DNA of 64,000 nt from Taxawa tesnikishii (nom. ined.) (taxonomy: Eukaryota; Ascomycota; Dothideomycetes; Dothideales), in the NCBI GenBank assembly GCA_030247885.1, contig JAPDRO010000001.1, positions 620,001 to 684,000 of the forward strand, read 5' to 3'. This document shows positions 1-11,824 of the stretch, piece by piece. Within the stretch, counting starts at the first letter, position 1. The number at the start of each line of letters is the position of its first letter. A program made the position numbers and the translations under genes. Under the pieces are notes generated by a model. It ran no database searches. It was given only the letters and a program-made list of their open reading frames with translations, and was not told where the DNA came from.

Positions 1-164
1 GAGGAAAAGATCGACGGGCTCGTGACCGACAGGGCTAGGGACCGGGGCGCGGCCGTTGCAGATCTCCTCGCGATCATGCGGGTTAAAGCCGCATCTCACA
101 TGTATCGATGTATCGGCAATGACGAAGGAGTGGGGAGGGAGATGGAAATTTTGTCTTTGCTTAC

Positions 165-3100
165 CCTTTCCGCCCTCCCAGAAACCGTGACCACGCTTTC
201 CGATGAGCATCGAGTGACAGATGCCACAGTCTTCAGGGCGATAGTTCTGCTCGCGCGAGCCTAGAGCAAGTCCAGGTCAGATGATGTTCCACAATGTAGC
301 TCCAAGTCCAGGCCGTCTGTCTGGCCATGCGGAGGGCTGTGTTATACTTACAGCAACCACTACATGCCAACGTCAGCTGAGAGCATTCTTTTATGTCACG
401 GTTGAGAGAAGTGAGATGAACACTGGAGGCGCTTGGTACAGCCTCGACAAGGAGCCACGACGGTTCATGCAGCCATGGCTAAGCGCTGTAGAACGGCCGA
501 TGATAGACGCAGAAGGCGGGGAAGACGTGGACCGCGGGCCCGTGGGGAACCGGGGAAGCTTCCTTGGGATCAAGGGCTTTCGGGAAAGAATTTGACGCCA
601 AGGACGCGGCGAAAGAGAAGAAGAGGTACGTACCAGATCATCCTATTCGCATGCTCGTTTGGGTGATCGCTTGCTTCATCGTGGCACCTCTATCAATTCG
701 CCGTCAGTCTGCCGCCGATTGCCTGTCTGTGTCGAGGTGAAGTCGATGACTTACATCACATGCGAACACTTTACTGCAACAAGAAAACCTGATCACGAAC
801 GCGTCAATTCAAGAAGAGCAAAAACCGGAAGTGGATGTGCCCCAACTCACCGGAACCAACGGTAACTCTTGCTGTAGTGTGAGCAGCGGCCTCGTCGAGG
901 AAGTTCTTGCCCAGCGATGATCCCGAGCTTCTCTTTAATCTTCTTACGAGTAGGTCCACGACTGGCTCGGATAGCGGCAGCGCTGACCATGAGAAACTTG
1001 ATCTCTGGGATGCGAAAACTCATCCGACGATGGCACTCTCGACAGATGGCCATTGCCGACTCCCCACGTACAGAGACCACACCTGGTGCTGGATAAGGTG
1101 TCGAGCATTCCGAGCAAGTGGGAACAAAGTTGCTCGGCAGCATGTCAACCACTGTACAGCCATCAAGATCAAGGTATCCAGCTCTGGCAGAATTAGCGTG
1201 CATCATATCCATGCGGTAGCCGATGGCAAGATTGTTTGCGCATCTCTTGCAACTCTCGTCCCTCATGCCGGAATAATCGCCTCTAACGTTGTTGCGTATC
1301 CTTTCCACGTCCAGGAGGTCCTTGCAGCGCTCACACTTGACAGCAATGTTCAGGGAGACAAGTTCCAGCAGCTCAATACCGTGTAGCTCGAGGTGCGGGA
1401 AAGACAGAAGAACACCTCTTTCTGCCGGCGTAGATGTGGGTGCATGATCCGCACTCGCGTTCCCGGCTTGATCCTCGTCCTCTGTCTCGTCCCCGCTGTC
1501 ATAAGTGAACGAGTCATCATCGCTTGACACCTCGTCCTCCGCGTTCGGCAAAGCCCATTCAGGAGGCCGTGGTATGTGCTGCACATGTGCTTTCTCCTCT
1601 GGTAGGTTGCTCATGGACACTGCAGAAGTAGAACTTGTTTCCCTTGGCGAGTCAACGGTTGTCGTAACCTCCACGGACTGTGTGGGAAGCTGGGGTGTCG
1701 CTTCGGCCTGTGCTGTTGCCATTGCCTTCATGTGTTGAGACATGTGGTTGACATGCGTCAACAACGTTGCGTCCGGGTTCTGCTGTGCTCTTTGCTCAAA
1801 GGAACGTTCTATCTGTCTAGCAGAAGGATCCGAGATTCCTGGTAGCTCAATGCGACAGGGTTGTAGATTGTAAAGTTCAGGTACGATCAAGCGTAAGGTC
1901 CTCAACCCTCGAAGAGCTTCCGGCCAGTCATTCCTCCTTGGCGGCTCAAATGGAACGGTAAATGTCACACCATCACCCAATTGACTGAAGTTGGCCAGCT
2001 TGCCTAACCTAGCAATGAGCTGACGGATGTCTGCTTGCCGCTTCGCTTGGGCTTGCACCTTTTGCTCTGGTGTATAGTTGACCACTCGGACGTCTGGCAG
2101 AATAGCTTCTGGTTGTTTTGGAGGCGCCGAAAGAGTAACGAGCTTCGGCGTCTCTCCAGCACTCGGAGTGGGAGCGTTGCGGACAATCTTGATAGTGTCG
2201 AGCATCTGGCCTGAAAGCAGCTTCTCCAGCTGGGTATCCAGTCTGTTCATTAGACCTAGTAGGGTGGCGTTCGGTGAGCCTCCAGCTATATGATCAAATC
2301 CTCGTTCAACGTTGAGCTGAAACCCCTGGGCATTTCCTGATTCGTGACACGGAGGGTCGGTTTACCACCCGGGGATAGCCCGATGGAACACCGAGGACGC
2401 ATTCCAATGCTTCAATGTCAAACGGAAAGTCGGGGTCTGAAGGAACCATCTTGAACGTGAAATTGGTACCGTTCTGGGTGGACTCCTCCTCAGGCGCAAA
2501 TCGACGACGAATCTGTCCGAGCTGAAACTCCCTTGGATCCTCGACTTGCTTCTGCGGTGTAGGTCTGGGTACGATGCGAGACTTGTCTACTGTTGACGGT
2601 GCATACTGCCGCTGAGGGTTCTCGGTTACATTCCTAGGCCTCGCTGGAGCATTAGAAGTCGTTGGTATGGGCTTTGATTCGTTGCTGGCAGCAGAAATAT
2701 CGTGTATGAATGGACACGAATCACCTGCACGGCAGCCTACAGAAAGAGACAGTCAGTCGGAGGAAACCCGTAGCAGTGACTTCTCTCCAAGGCCATCACT
2801 CAGATTCCGAAGGCAATCGAATGCACCTCAGTGATTTCGGGGAGATCGCCACCGACTCCTGGATTAGTCGTGCTTAATGCTCCAACAGGGACAGGAACAG
2901 CTGGGCGAACCGTTCCATGGCTGGGGGACACGTTCTCCTGCTGCAGCGGGCCTCGTGGTTTGGGAAGAAGCAGCTCACTCACCAGATTTGGTCCCAAAAT
3001 ACCGACAAGGCTGCTTCCTCCTCCTCCTCCTCGGCTTCTGTGGATCCTGTTGCTGCGCGTTGCGTGGCTGAGGCAGGGTTGCCAACTCATCAGCGGTAGC

Positions 3101-3240
3101 CGAAGGCTGTTCTGTGGGATTTTCGTGAGCGTGACCGAAGCAGACCAGACTATGCAGCTTCGTCGGCGGACCTTTGCCAACGCATCAGCACTCCGCATCC
3201 ACGTACCCATATTCTGGTTCTGGTGCTCTCCTCCCGCCAT
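165..3240 (-). CDS. CCCH + RWD-like + CHY zinc-finger protein, 3' end off window
   Basis: Spliced minus-strand gene. Exons by eye: 3240-3207, 3111-2983, 2736-851, 788-755, 689-634, a possible 8-nt exon 359-352, and 260-165; all junctions are GT..AG and keep frame. Order of parts: CCCH finger split by intron 2 (CRYFGTKSG joined to CRAGDSCPFIHD), an RWD-like segment (FKMVPSDPDFPFD), an acidic Ser/Asp linker, then a C-terminal CHY zinc finger (CSHYSKSYRWFR, FSCCSKVFACD, RCHDEASDHPNEHANRM, SREQNYRPEDCGICH, GFWEGGKG). I know the architecture from fungal CHY-finger proteins; the molecular role is not established here. Start 3240 is the first ATG that splices in frame to the CCCH exon. The last exon is not identified and probably lies beyond position 1. 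Two one-base slips sit in exon 3, at C runs near 2,324 and 2,369. Confidence 0.85.
352..359 (-). other. Candidate 8-nt microexon of the CHY-finger gene
   Basis: The exon ending at 634 stops after TG of a Cys codon (MI-C), and the exon starting at 260 opens with GC TCG CGC GAG CAG (SREQ). The family needs about three residues between them. The 8 bases TGGTTGCT are flanked by TAG before and GTAAGT after on the minus strand. They give C-G-C-C-S-R-E-Q in frame, where relatives have C-G-(F/Y)-C-S-R-E-Q. The Cys in place of an aromatic residue is a mild oddity. Confidence 0.55.
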
Positions 3241-3547
3241 GGTTGCAGCTGTGTGGTTCCCTTCGCCAAGGACTCGCGCGGTCAGCTTGTATTGAGTGTT
3301 GTGCAAAGTAACGGGCCCGGAGGAACAACAGCTGTGGCGATGACGCCGGGGAAGCGTCGGAGACGTATTCTACGCCCTTCCAGACGCTTTATTAGCTACT
3401 GCTGCGTGAAGGCGTGAAGGCGTGGCGGCAGGTGACTGTTCTGAAGCTCGAACAGACTTGGCCACTGGCCGCGTGAGTCATATGCATGGATGGATACAGT
3501 ACAGGTACAGGTACAGTGAAGCAGCCCATGCTCCTCAGGCTGCAAGC

Positions 3548-3586
3548 ACAGTCGCAGTCACGGTCGCAGTCACAGTCACAGTCACA
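3548..3586. repeat. Short (CAGTCA/CAGTCG)n tandem repeat
   Basis: Six-base units alternating CAGTCG, CAGTCA and CGGTCG, about six copies. Noncoding context. Confidence 0.8.
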
Positions 3587-3809
3587 TTGATGACGGGTTA
3601 CGTATCGCCCGAGCTGCTTCCGATAGACGACGCATGTTTGCCGTGACACTGTTCTATTTGCATCTCAAAGTTACACGAAGTAGTCTTGGCCGTGACAGCC
3701 TGATCTCGTCCGCATACGAGTGCAGTACATCGTGCTCCTCCACAGTTACGCTTGGCTGAGTAAACAGACAAGCAAGTGGTCTGCAGACCCGACCGTTCAA
3801 GCATGAAGG

Positions 3810-3832
3810 CCAAGACCAAGACCAAGACCAAG
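3810..3832. repeat. Short (CCAAGA)n tandem repeat
   Basis: Nearly four copies of CCAAGA in an intergenic stretch. Confidence 0.8.
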
Positions 3833-4859
3833 CCCGGAGAAGGACATGTAGCGTGATTCACACGTCCCTGTTCTCTCCGAGATCTTGCGCAAGCGAATGG
3901 GAAAAGGCATCTAACGCATGTGGGGAACGGCTTCGCAGATTTGACAGCGGAGGCTGAAAACGAAAGGGAAGAGAAAAGGCGCGTCGGCAAGCATGTGCAA
4001 AGCTCTCGAGCATGAGCCGAGTTACGCTTCATCGGTGATCTTGGAGAAGACTAGATGCGGCTATCTGTTGTTGGGGCATACAGAAACAGGTAGCGAGGCG
4101 CCAACGACACCTTTCCTCCGTCACAGTTCCGTAACTGCTCTCCGGCATGCCCGCCAAGGGAAGATGAGAGGGTGTTCTTCTGTCTCGTTTTTCGCACTGT
4201 TCTGTGACCGCTAATTGGCCATGGAACAGAGCAGATGGGTGCGGATCACCATGCACGCCATGCAGAAGCGCGTATCTTTGCCCCGGCACAGCGGAATGTA
4301 GCGAGAAAAGGCGGTCAGAACCGTCTTCACGTGCCCACAACAAGGACCAATGCTGTTGTGTTTATTGAACCAGGTTAAGACACTGTGTTCTGGGGAAACG
4401 GTGGCGGTGCGGTGCGGTGTCAGAGTCACAAGCAAGCCGCTGCACAGCACTTGTGTAAAATGGCTGTTTTCGATTTGCATCCTGGCAAGCGTAACTTTGC
4501 CAACACGATGATTCCTCTATGTCCACCTACCATTAGAAGTACACGCGTTGCTTATGTATAGTAATACAGCCGAAAGCTGGTCGGGCCTTTTACTCCAAAG
4601 TAAAGGAGTTTCGGTCGCACTCGGCGCCGATGGAAATGATGCATGGAAACAGAATAAAAAAACGGCCGTGAACATATCATATGCCGATGCTGGTATCGAG
4701 TGCTCTTTTCCGTAAACCGAGATACCTGTCCCTGGCGTTGACCAAAACACCGCCAAGCACACCAAAACGCCACCACGCTATGTGACAAAGCACATGCCAT
4801 AAAAGCAAAGAACTCGCTCAAGTGCAACTGAGAAAAACAAGCAACGTATGGGTAGCTTT

Positions 4860-6484
4860 CTACCAGCCTTTGGCATGGTATTCTTGTAGACCGGCGTGGA
4901 AGTAGTCGTTGGAGAAGGGTTTCGCGCCGTTGTCATCCTTCGAGAGGTTGGGTTGCGGCTCTGGGAACTGCTTCAAGTTCTTGACGTCGTGCGATGTATG
5001 CCGGCGTTTGAGGGCAGCGATGTTCTGGCTGCTCTTGTGTTGACGCTCCCATAAGAGATTACGTCTGAGAGACTCTGTAAGTTCGGTAGAAAGCATGTTG
5101 CGGCGCGTTGTACGAGGGGAGAGCGCCAGTTGGTGAGTGTTGGAGGTGGTCATGATGATAGGCTTAGACCTTGATTGCTCCTGGTTAAGTGCTTGAGCAA
5201 TACCTTGAATTTGAGGTTGTGGTGACGATGCCAGTGAAGGTCCGTTGGGCGAGGTAGTCCGCGAGCGACGCAGTGCAGGCGAGGACCGTGAAGCGGCGTT
5301 TGCAAGCGCCTTTGCGCGATCTGGTTCGTGCATTAAAGAGGTGAGGAGGGAGCGGCGAGAGGTGAGATTGGGCCGTGAGTCCACCCGCTTGAACAAGTTC
5401 TCATCGTTGATTGAAGACTGGCCGCTCTCCGCAACGTCGTCTTCCCAATCAGAGGAGTCCTCGTCGTCCTCGATAACACTCTCGGAAACCTCTTCATCCT
5501 CCTCCTCGTCCGACTCGAACACGGGGCTGTCCTCCACAAGTCTAGTGGCGATCTCTTCCTTAAAGGAGGTCGTCTTCTTGTTAAGAGGCTTGTTCATTTG
5601 CTGGGTCAGTGACGAGACCGAGTTCCTGAGCATGTGACTCTCGAGTGAGCTCTCCTCCTCACCGGACGAGCTGCCCAAAGTAAACATAGCGGCCTTCTTC
5701 TTCTGGGATGGCTGAGCGTATTGCAACGATGTTTTGAGGATCGGCGTGGGCTGTGCGGCAGGAAGATGCGTCTGAGACCTGTACGACGATGGTTTGCCGC
5801 CTGGTTGAAACCCGCGTATGACGCTATGTGAACTCATCTCTGTCGAAGAGCTGTCAGAGGTTGCGGCGGGTTCGGATGCGTCGGATTCTACGGTTCTCAC
5901 GGTGGAGGCGGAAGATTCAAGAGGCTTGTTGAGAAGCGTTGATGTTTGCGTCGTCGGTTCAGAGTCGTGGGTCTCGGGCGTCGCACCTTCTTCTCGTAAT
6001 TCGGGAAGAGGCAAAGGCGCGAGCGGTTCGAGCGACTTCTTTTCCTTGATGGAGATGACGATTTTGGTCAGGTCGATGGGGGTGATGTGCTTTTCCCGGC
6101 CCCTACTCCTGCTGTCCGAAGAATCGCTTCGTCGCAGCTCGGGCCGGATTACGTGCTTCGGTGATGCTGCAGCGTCGTCAAGCTCGTCCGACGACACGGA
6201 GTCGAGGCTCGTGGACAGCTCGGGTGAATGTTCAGGAATGCAGGTGTTCTTGGTCCGTGACGGGAATGCACAGGAGCGTGCTTGGGTCTCGGGGCAGCAG
6301 CAAAGGTCTCTCGGTTCCAGAGTCTCCAGCTCAGGTTTTCCAGCCGTTTGCCGTCTTCCATTGCATCCGACACCTTTGAGAAGAGCGACCACATGCCCAT
6401 GAGACTCTCCACAGAGCGAGTGTCAATCGTTTTCACGTTATCGACCTCGATCTTTAATAACGAGCGTTCCGGCCGGAAAGGCAT
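4860..6484 (-). CDS. Fungal DUF1752/DUF3295 protein (AreA-like N-terminal motif)
   Basis: The frame opens at 6484 with MPFRPERSLLKIEVDNVKTI. Residues 28-60 hold the DUF1752 signature (SVESLMGMWSLFSKV then RLENLSWRLWNRETF), the segment also found at the N-terminus of AreA-type nitrogen regulators. The rest is a long Ser/Pro/acidic region with an ITPIDLTKIVISIKEKK block, AAMFTLGSSSGEEESS, an acidic run (ESDEEEDEEVSES) and a DUF3295-type end, FHAGLQEYHAKGW. No GATA finger is present, so it is not AreA itself; a cytosolic or nuclear regulatory role is only inferred. About 540 residues. The conserved start and body lie in different frames, joined if the AAA run (sense TTT) at 6,302-6,304 were one base longer, which restores NRETF-CCCPETQ. 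Confidence 0.85.
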
Positions 6485-6598
6485 TTTGGAGTGATTGATC
6501 TCCGTGGTGGAGAGAAAGCGAGCGTGGAGTAGGGTAGTGTGGCGTGGTGCGGATTAAGAGTGTTGTGCGTGGGCGATGGGTTGGGGATGTCGCTGTTT

Positions 6599-6599
<1 letters not shown>

Positions 6600-6631
<32 letters not shown>

Positions 6632-6632
6632 T
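6600..6632. repeat. (GGC)11 microsatellite upstream of the DUF1752 gene
   Basis: Uninterrupted GGC/GCC triplets about 120 bp upstream of the start codon at 6484, so likely in the 5' leader or promoter. Confidence 0.9.
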
Positions 6633-6900
6633 GTGTTGCGTCAAAGTGTCGCGATCGGCAACGCGGAGTGCTGAGAGCCCGATGCAGAGATCATAGGGGT
6701 TCTGCAAAAGCCTGCTATTGTTTCCGGCGGTGTACTGTAGTTAGCGGCAGCGACCTTTGCTCGGGTGCGAGGCAGAGACAGAGGCAGAGCAGCGGTAGCA
6801 GTAGTGCTGCAATGTCGTGCTGTGTCGGGTTGGGTTGGGTTGTGCTGAGTTGTGCTGGGTTGTGCTGTGAAAGCGTGGTGGAAAGTCCTTTGTGCGCGGC

Positions 6901-6937
6901 TGTTTGTGGTTTGTGGTTTGTGGTTTGTGGTTTGTGG
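6901..6937. repeat. (TGTTTGG/GTTTGTG)n 7-bp tandem repeat
   Basis: Five near-identical 7-bp units of GGTTTGT. A related run of GGGTT/GTGCT units lies just before it at about 6,826-6,870. Confidence 0.85.
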
Positions 6938-7462
6938 GCGGGCTGGGCTGGGCTGGGTGAGTTTTGTCGCTGTACGAGAAGGAGTCCACCTTAGTTACTC
7001 GTCGGACGGGCAGACGAGCAGACGGGGCTGCTGGAAGTGGGCGGCACGCTGCTTTTCTCTCTCTGACGCGCTTGACCGCAAACGCCTCTTTCCACGCTCC
7101 CGGACTGTCTACAGACAGACTCAAAGCTAGCAATCGGGGCAATTGGGCTTTGATCCGCGCGCCCTCAGATCCCTGCCCCTAACGAGGGCCAGGTCATCCG
7201 CACCATGACACGCCTAATCCCGGCCTAGCGTGGCACAAACCGTAGGGCCCAATGCCACGGCAGACCCAATCCGGTCAGAGCCAGAAGAAAGCACCCATGC
7301 CTTGATCATGGCCGTTGCGCTACGAGGGGATGCACCTCGGTCCAACTCCGCCGATACCACTATCAATTGCCGCCAGCAACAGCGCCGTCAGTGTCCATCA
7401 CGTACGTAATTTGCACATGCTTGCAGTGCTTGCAGAGCTGGCAGAGCTGGCAGGGAGTGTCT

Positions 7463-7487
7463 TACAACAACAACAACAACAACAACA
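7463..7487. repeat. (CAA)8 microsatellite
   Basis: Eight consecutive CAA triplets, no gene context. Confidence 0.9.
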
Positions 7488-7504
7488 CATATCTATGTGC
7501 TCAC

Positions 7505-7535
7505 TCCTCGCTCCTCGCTCCTCGCTCCTCGCTCC
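7505..7535. repeat. (CTCCTCG)4 tandem repeat
   Basis: Four copies of a 7-bp CTCCTCG unit, immediately after the CAA microsatellite. Confidence 0.85.
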
Positions 7536-10448
7536 GTGCGCCAGTCTCTCCCGAGCGGCACCGCCGCCCGCCTATCGCCGAGACGCACCATCGTGCGAAA
7601 CGGTGTTCTTTTTCAACCACACGAAGTCGCACCGAACACTGTCGCCCATTACCTGCAGCATGTGGGGTTACATCTGCTGAATGGCGGTGACGGTCCACAA
7701 TTTGACCGGACTAGAAACCATCGGTTCGTTTTCCAGAAGCCCCTAGTCGCGTTGCAACACCCGAGAGGCAGAGCCCGGCATAACACTGCAGTACAATAGG
7801 CAAGGGCTGACTACTACCATCTGCAACGGGTACTGTATCTATCAGCTCTGCGCAGGAACTGTCATCCGTTACATTGACTGGCATTGCCTGCAACTGAAGC
7901 TGGTCATCTGCCCACGCCTCTCATCAATCCCTGCAGAGCTCTCACGACGCTTCGCGGAACTTCACCACTGGCGCTGTACACGTGTCGTCGCTGACTCGCC
8001 CGTCTCGAGTGACTGACTGGTACGCGTAGCGAACAAACCCGATCGTGGTAGGACCTTTCTTGGCGGCGCAGCAACGGCAAAATCCAACGACGAGTCACGA
8101 GATTCCGCCGTGGCTTTTTTCCGGGCGATGCGATTCGGAGGTTGGGGAAGTCTCGAACATGGCTGTGGGAGGTGATCTGCTCCACGCAGAGCTGACCTGG
8201 AACTGTCAAATCCAAGACTAGTGCAGGAGACTAGTACAGTACGGCACAATACAGGATTCCACATACCTAAAACCTGCGTTCAGAGGGGCTGTGAAGCATC
8301 GCGTGCTTGATCGTTATCTGCTACTGCTATGGGGTTATGCTTCTTGAACTCACTTTCGGCAGCTCTGCCTGTTGCTTTTAGAGGGGTGCTCGATAGGCTG
8401 TTCGCGTTCCAACGCGCCTGACACGCGCCGACGGCATGTCACGCAGTTGGGTAAATCGTCGCCAAATCCGGCGAATGTTTGGGATACCGGAACACTACGA
8501 AGTGTGCGTGTGGTCCAGCGCTGCCTTCATATGAAACACGCCCGAATCACTCACTATAGCTGCGGAATAGTGACCGAATTCGCTGGTCACGAACGTTCGG
8601 TTCCATGCGCTGGCAGCTTCTAGTCAACACAGCATGCATGGTTTTCGCCGCAAGGCAGTCTTAAAGTGCAGATCTTGTGTTCCAAGCAGTTGTATGCACG
8701 CCGCTAACCTCGCCTCTGGTCATCTGCCCCTGGTTTCAACGAATTACACGACAGTTCCTCCCGCAGATCGCTGACCGGCAAGGAACAGCAACGTGGGGTA
8801 ATGCTTTGCGGAGAAATGTGGTTGATTGTTTTTCGGACTTAGATATCCCGAAAACTGTTCATGGCGCTCGTGGGTACGGCCCATAACAACAGGCAAGAAG
8901 CGACACACTCACGAGGAAGCCTACGATACCAGACATCTTTACTGCTGCGAGCAAAACGTTGCATCCACAGTGAAAGTCGATGTTACAGTCCACACACAGA
9001 GCACTGCCTAGGTAGTCGCTGCATTTATCCGACAACCGACAAGCGGTGGCAGGGTGGACGGAAGAGAGCAGGCAGTCCGCCCGAGGTAACACAAACACAA
9101 TCGACCAAACCAGACTGACCGGCTGCACGTTTCCGCTCCCGTAAAAGAACAATGCCTTCTTCCGGGGTTTGACACGTAGTGGCGCTGCGCCTGCCTTCAA
9201 GCGAACGTTGGACTTGCGCATGTGAAGTTGGTACCGGGACGTTTGTGGCACAACGCCGCATGCAAGGATGGATGGCAAGAGGGTACGACAACCGAAATCC
9301 TGGAACTGAGCCCCTGCCAGCTGCAACCTGGAGTGTTTGTGTGGGGAAAAGATGGAGGTGGTGAGCCATACGGTTGGTGACATACTGCCGCGCACTGGCG
9401 ACGTTTGACAAGCGGATGCCACTACTGGCTGTTTGGCAAAAAGCTGCGATTTGTAAAACTCTTGCCGTCTTGTCTCGTGGTTCGAGAGAAATCTCTCATT
9501 ATTAGCCTCCTTCAGAACCGCTTGATAGATAACCAATCGGATTTCGAGCCGCAGTATCAGCAGCCACAGTGTTCTCAATGCTCCAAGCAGCGCCAGAGCC
9601 GAGGGGTCGAGATATTGGGGATCTGATCCTCCTTTAGCGAGCCCCGGGATCCTGGGCCGACAACATTCCCATATGAAGGTGGGCATACCGTTTGCGAGGG
9701 GAGATGTGCCATTCCTTTCCCCGTGCCAACCCCGAGCCACCTAGCCTCTTCGAGTTAAAAACGCACTTCTACGGCTGCTTCGGTGTACGGGTCGGCTAAT
9801 GTCCTGTCTGGGGGCAGGAATGGCATGAATCACCCTCGCAAGCGTTACCGCTCCTGGTCCGTGGTTATCGGGCGGCGGTTCCACGGCCATGCACTGAATC
9901 GCAAACATGCGCCCGAGGCCTTGCTTTCCAACCCACATGCCCTTCCGCGGGCCGCCTTGTTTGACGCAACAATCCTGTCCAATATTTCCCAGTTTCTTCC
10001 CTCGATAGCGAGGAGTGGAGTTTCAGAGTGGGCGTTAGCCGGCCGGAAGAGGCAGGCTAAATGTAATTGTACGCCCTCAATAGGCATGCATGCATGCACG
10101 TTGGTTGTATGTTGCTTCGTCTTGCACAAAGAAGCCGCCGCCTGCATCGGCTGCCACGTTCGACAGCGGACTAACCCAAGCGAGGGGTCATGCTCCCACG
10201 GTCGTCCTTGCTCTGTTGCACACCGCAACAACCACAGGCCAGAAGCGCGGTCTCTTCTGCCGACGTCTTCCTGCATAGAGAAAGAACGGAGCGAGACAAG
10301 AGACGAATCTCGACTTTCAGGGACAGAGCACATGCATGCTGCCTCCGCGAAATGCAGCATAAGGCTTGTGTCCGGCCGTCACCGGCTCAAACGCAGCAAC
10401 AAATGCATGATCACCGACGCCGAACACTCATGATATACAACGCGCAGT

Positions 10449-10473
10449 GCCCATCGCGCCCATCGCGCCCATC
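10449..10473. repeat. (GCCCATCGC)n short repeat
   Basis: Nearly three copies of the 9-bp unit GCCCATCGC in a noncoding stretch. Confidence 0.8.
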
Positions 10474-11499
10474 AAGACCCGCGGAGATTCGCCGGATCGA
10501 CAGGGGCGCATATGCGGCGGACGGATCATGGCATCGCGCCGCCCCGTGAACGTTCATCATTGTCTTGATCAACAGCATCCCAAACTCTCGCTTGGGATGG
10601 GTCGTGACGAGGGCGTGGGATGCTTCATGCCATCGGGGACGGTCGTCGGTGATGTTGGCGGTGGCCGTCATCACGTCCGTAAGCTGTTGGTGGGTACTGG
10701 GTGGGATTGCACAGATCGCTCCGAACAATATCTCTTGGTCTGGTTCATCTGGTGAGCCACGTGCTAGAAGGATCAGAGCGTTATTCGATACAGGAACGTC
10801 TCCTGGTCACAAGGCATCCTCGCTCTCAACCTACTCATGGTCGTGTCTTGCAGCTCCATACCATAGAACATCATCGCCCGTGTCTGCTCGTTCACGATTG
10901 TTCCTACGTATCAGTGATTCAGCGCTGTCGTTCGTGCCGTTTGTCGGAGAACCGCAACCAGGAATACTCAAGGCTGGAAGGGCTACGGGCTACCCAGAGA
11001 AATGGGAGTGTACGGAGGGATCCTGACACTTGCCGACTGGCCTACGCCTTTTAATGTATCAAGCTCAAGGCAAGGTCTTTGCCAAAGCACCTGATAGGAG
11101 AGCTGTTGAGACGGCGATTGTTTGGAACGCTGCAATGCGTTGTGCTACATATTCGAAGTGCTTTTCAAGACTTGCGTTGACCACGACACTGCAGAAAGGA
11201 GCCCAACCGGGAAGGTAGCTTCCTGCTTTTCCTTCTCTTGCAACAGCGCGACGGTGGTCATCCATTTTAGATCGAGCAGAAGGGCGTATTGGACAGAGAT
11301 GCCACCGCGAGTCCCGCTAGCCTACGGAAACAGCATGGTGCGACTTGCTTCAACGGGGAGGACGGACCACTCCAGATCTCCTACAGTCCCAGTACCCACC
11401 CCAACAGAAGAACAAAGACTGTTTGTGATGCTTAATACTGTACCACGAGCTGGATGTACTCGGTAGAAGCCAAAAGTAAATCAAAATCTGGAGGTCTTG

Positions 11500-11822
11500 G
11501 CACGCTTTACTACCCCTTTCAACATTGAATATCTTAACAACTATACGTAGTATATACTATACATCGTCAAAAGTCTCGGAATTCTCCGAATCTAAATCCT
11601 ACCTTCTAATATACTACCCTATGTTTTATACTAGTAATACTAGTAATTTACTAGTAAATTAAGTATAAAATAGTTTAAAAATTAGAGATTTATATAGTTA
11701 TCTAAAAATAGTAATTTTCTTTAGTATTTAATATACTAGCTATTATTCTAAAGGTAAGCCTAAATCCTATTTACTATACTTATAATATAGTTATATATTA
11801 TATTACTACTAATATAATTTTA
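11500..11822. other. RIP-altered single-copy flank left of E1
   Basis: About 300 bp outside the terminal repeat of E1 loses CA/TG progressively from the host side. I see no second copy of it in the window. It fits spread of RIP from a duplicated element into adjoining unique DNA, as known in other RIP-competent fungi. The right flank (56,598-56,670) is much shorter. Confidence 0.6.
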
Positions 11823-11824
11823 TA

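Larger units (their letters stand above)
3241..4859. other. Intergenic, no gene supported
   Basis: About 1.6 kb between the start of the CHY-finger gene and the 3' end of the DUF1752 gene. Open frames here are short, rich in Cys/Arg and overlap on both strands, with no family resemblance. It should hold the promoter of the CHY-finger gene (from 3,241 up) and the 3' end of the next gene. It also carries two short tandem repeats. Confidence 0.6.
6485..11500. other. Gene-poor GC-normal stretch with simple repeats
   Basis: The proximal part (6,485-7,150) should hold the promoter and 5' UTR of the DUF1752 gene. Beyond it I find no frame with recognisable domains, conserved motif or convincing exon series. 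The longest open frame (8,859-9,740, minus) is Cys/Leu/Arg rich and resembles no family I know. Base composition is ordinary and CA/TG are common, so RIP has not acted here. Confidence 0.5.

Noticed and set aside
1-264. Plus-strand frame open from the window edge
   Set aside because: Its second half overlaps, antisense, the well-supported CHY-finger exon at 165-260. The first 50 residues could be the end of a neighbour, but nothing supports this.
2341-2400. A 40-nt intron explaining the frame change in the CHY gene
   Set aside because: GT..AG is available (GTAAAC to CCCAG), but the would-be intron encodes conserved residues (GGKPTLRVTNQEMPRGF) in shifted frames and is short for an intron.
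8859-9740. 293-codon open frame as a host gene
   Set aside because: No domain, splice pattern or conserved block; composition resembles noncoding DNA read in a chance frame.
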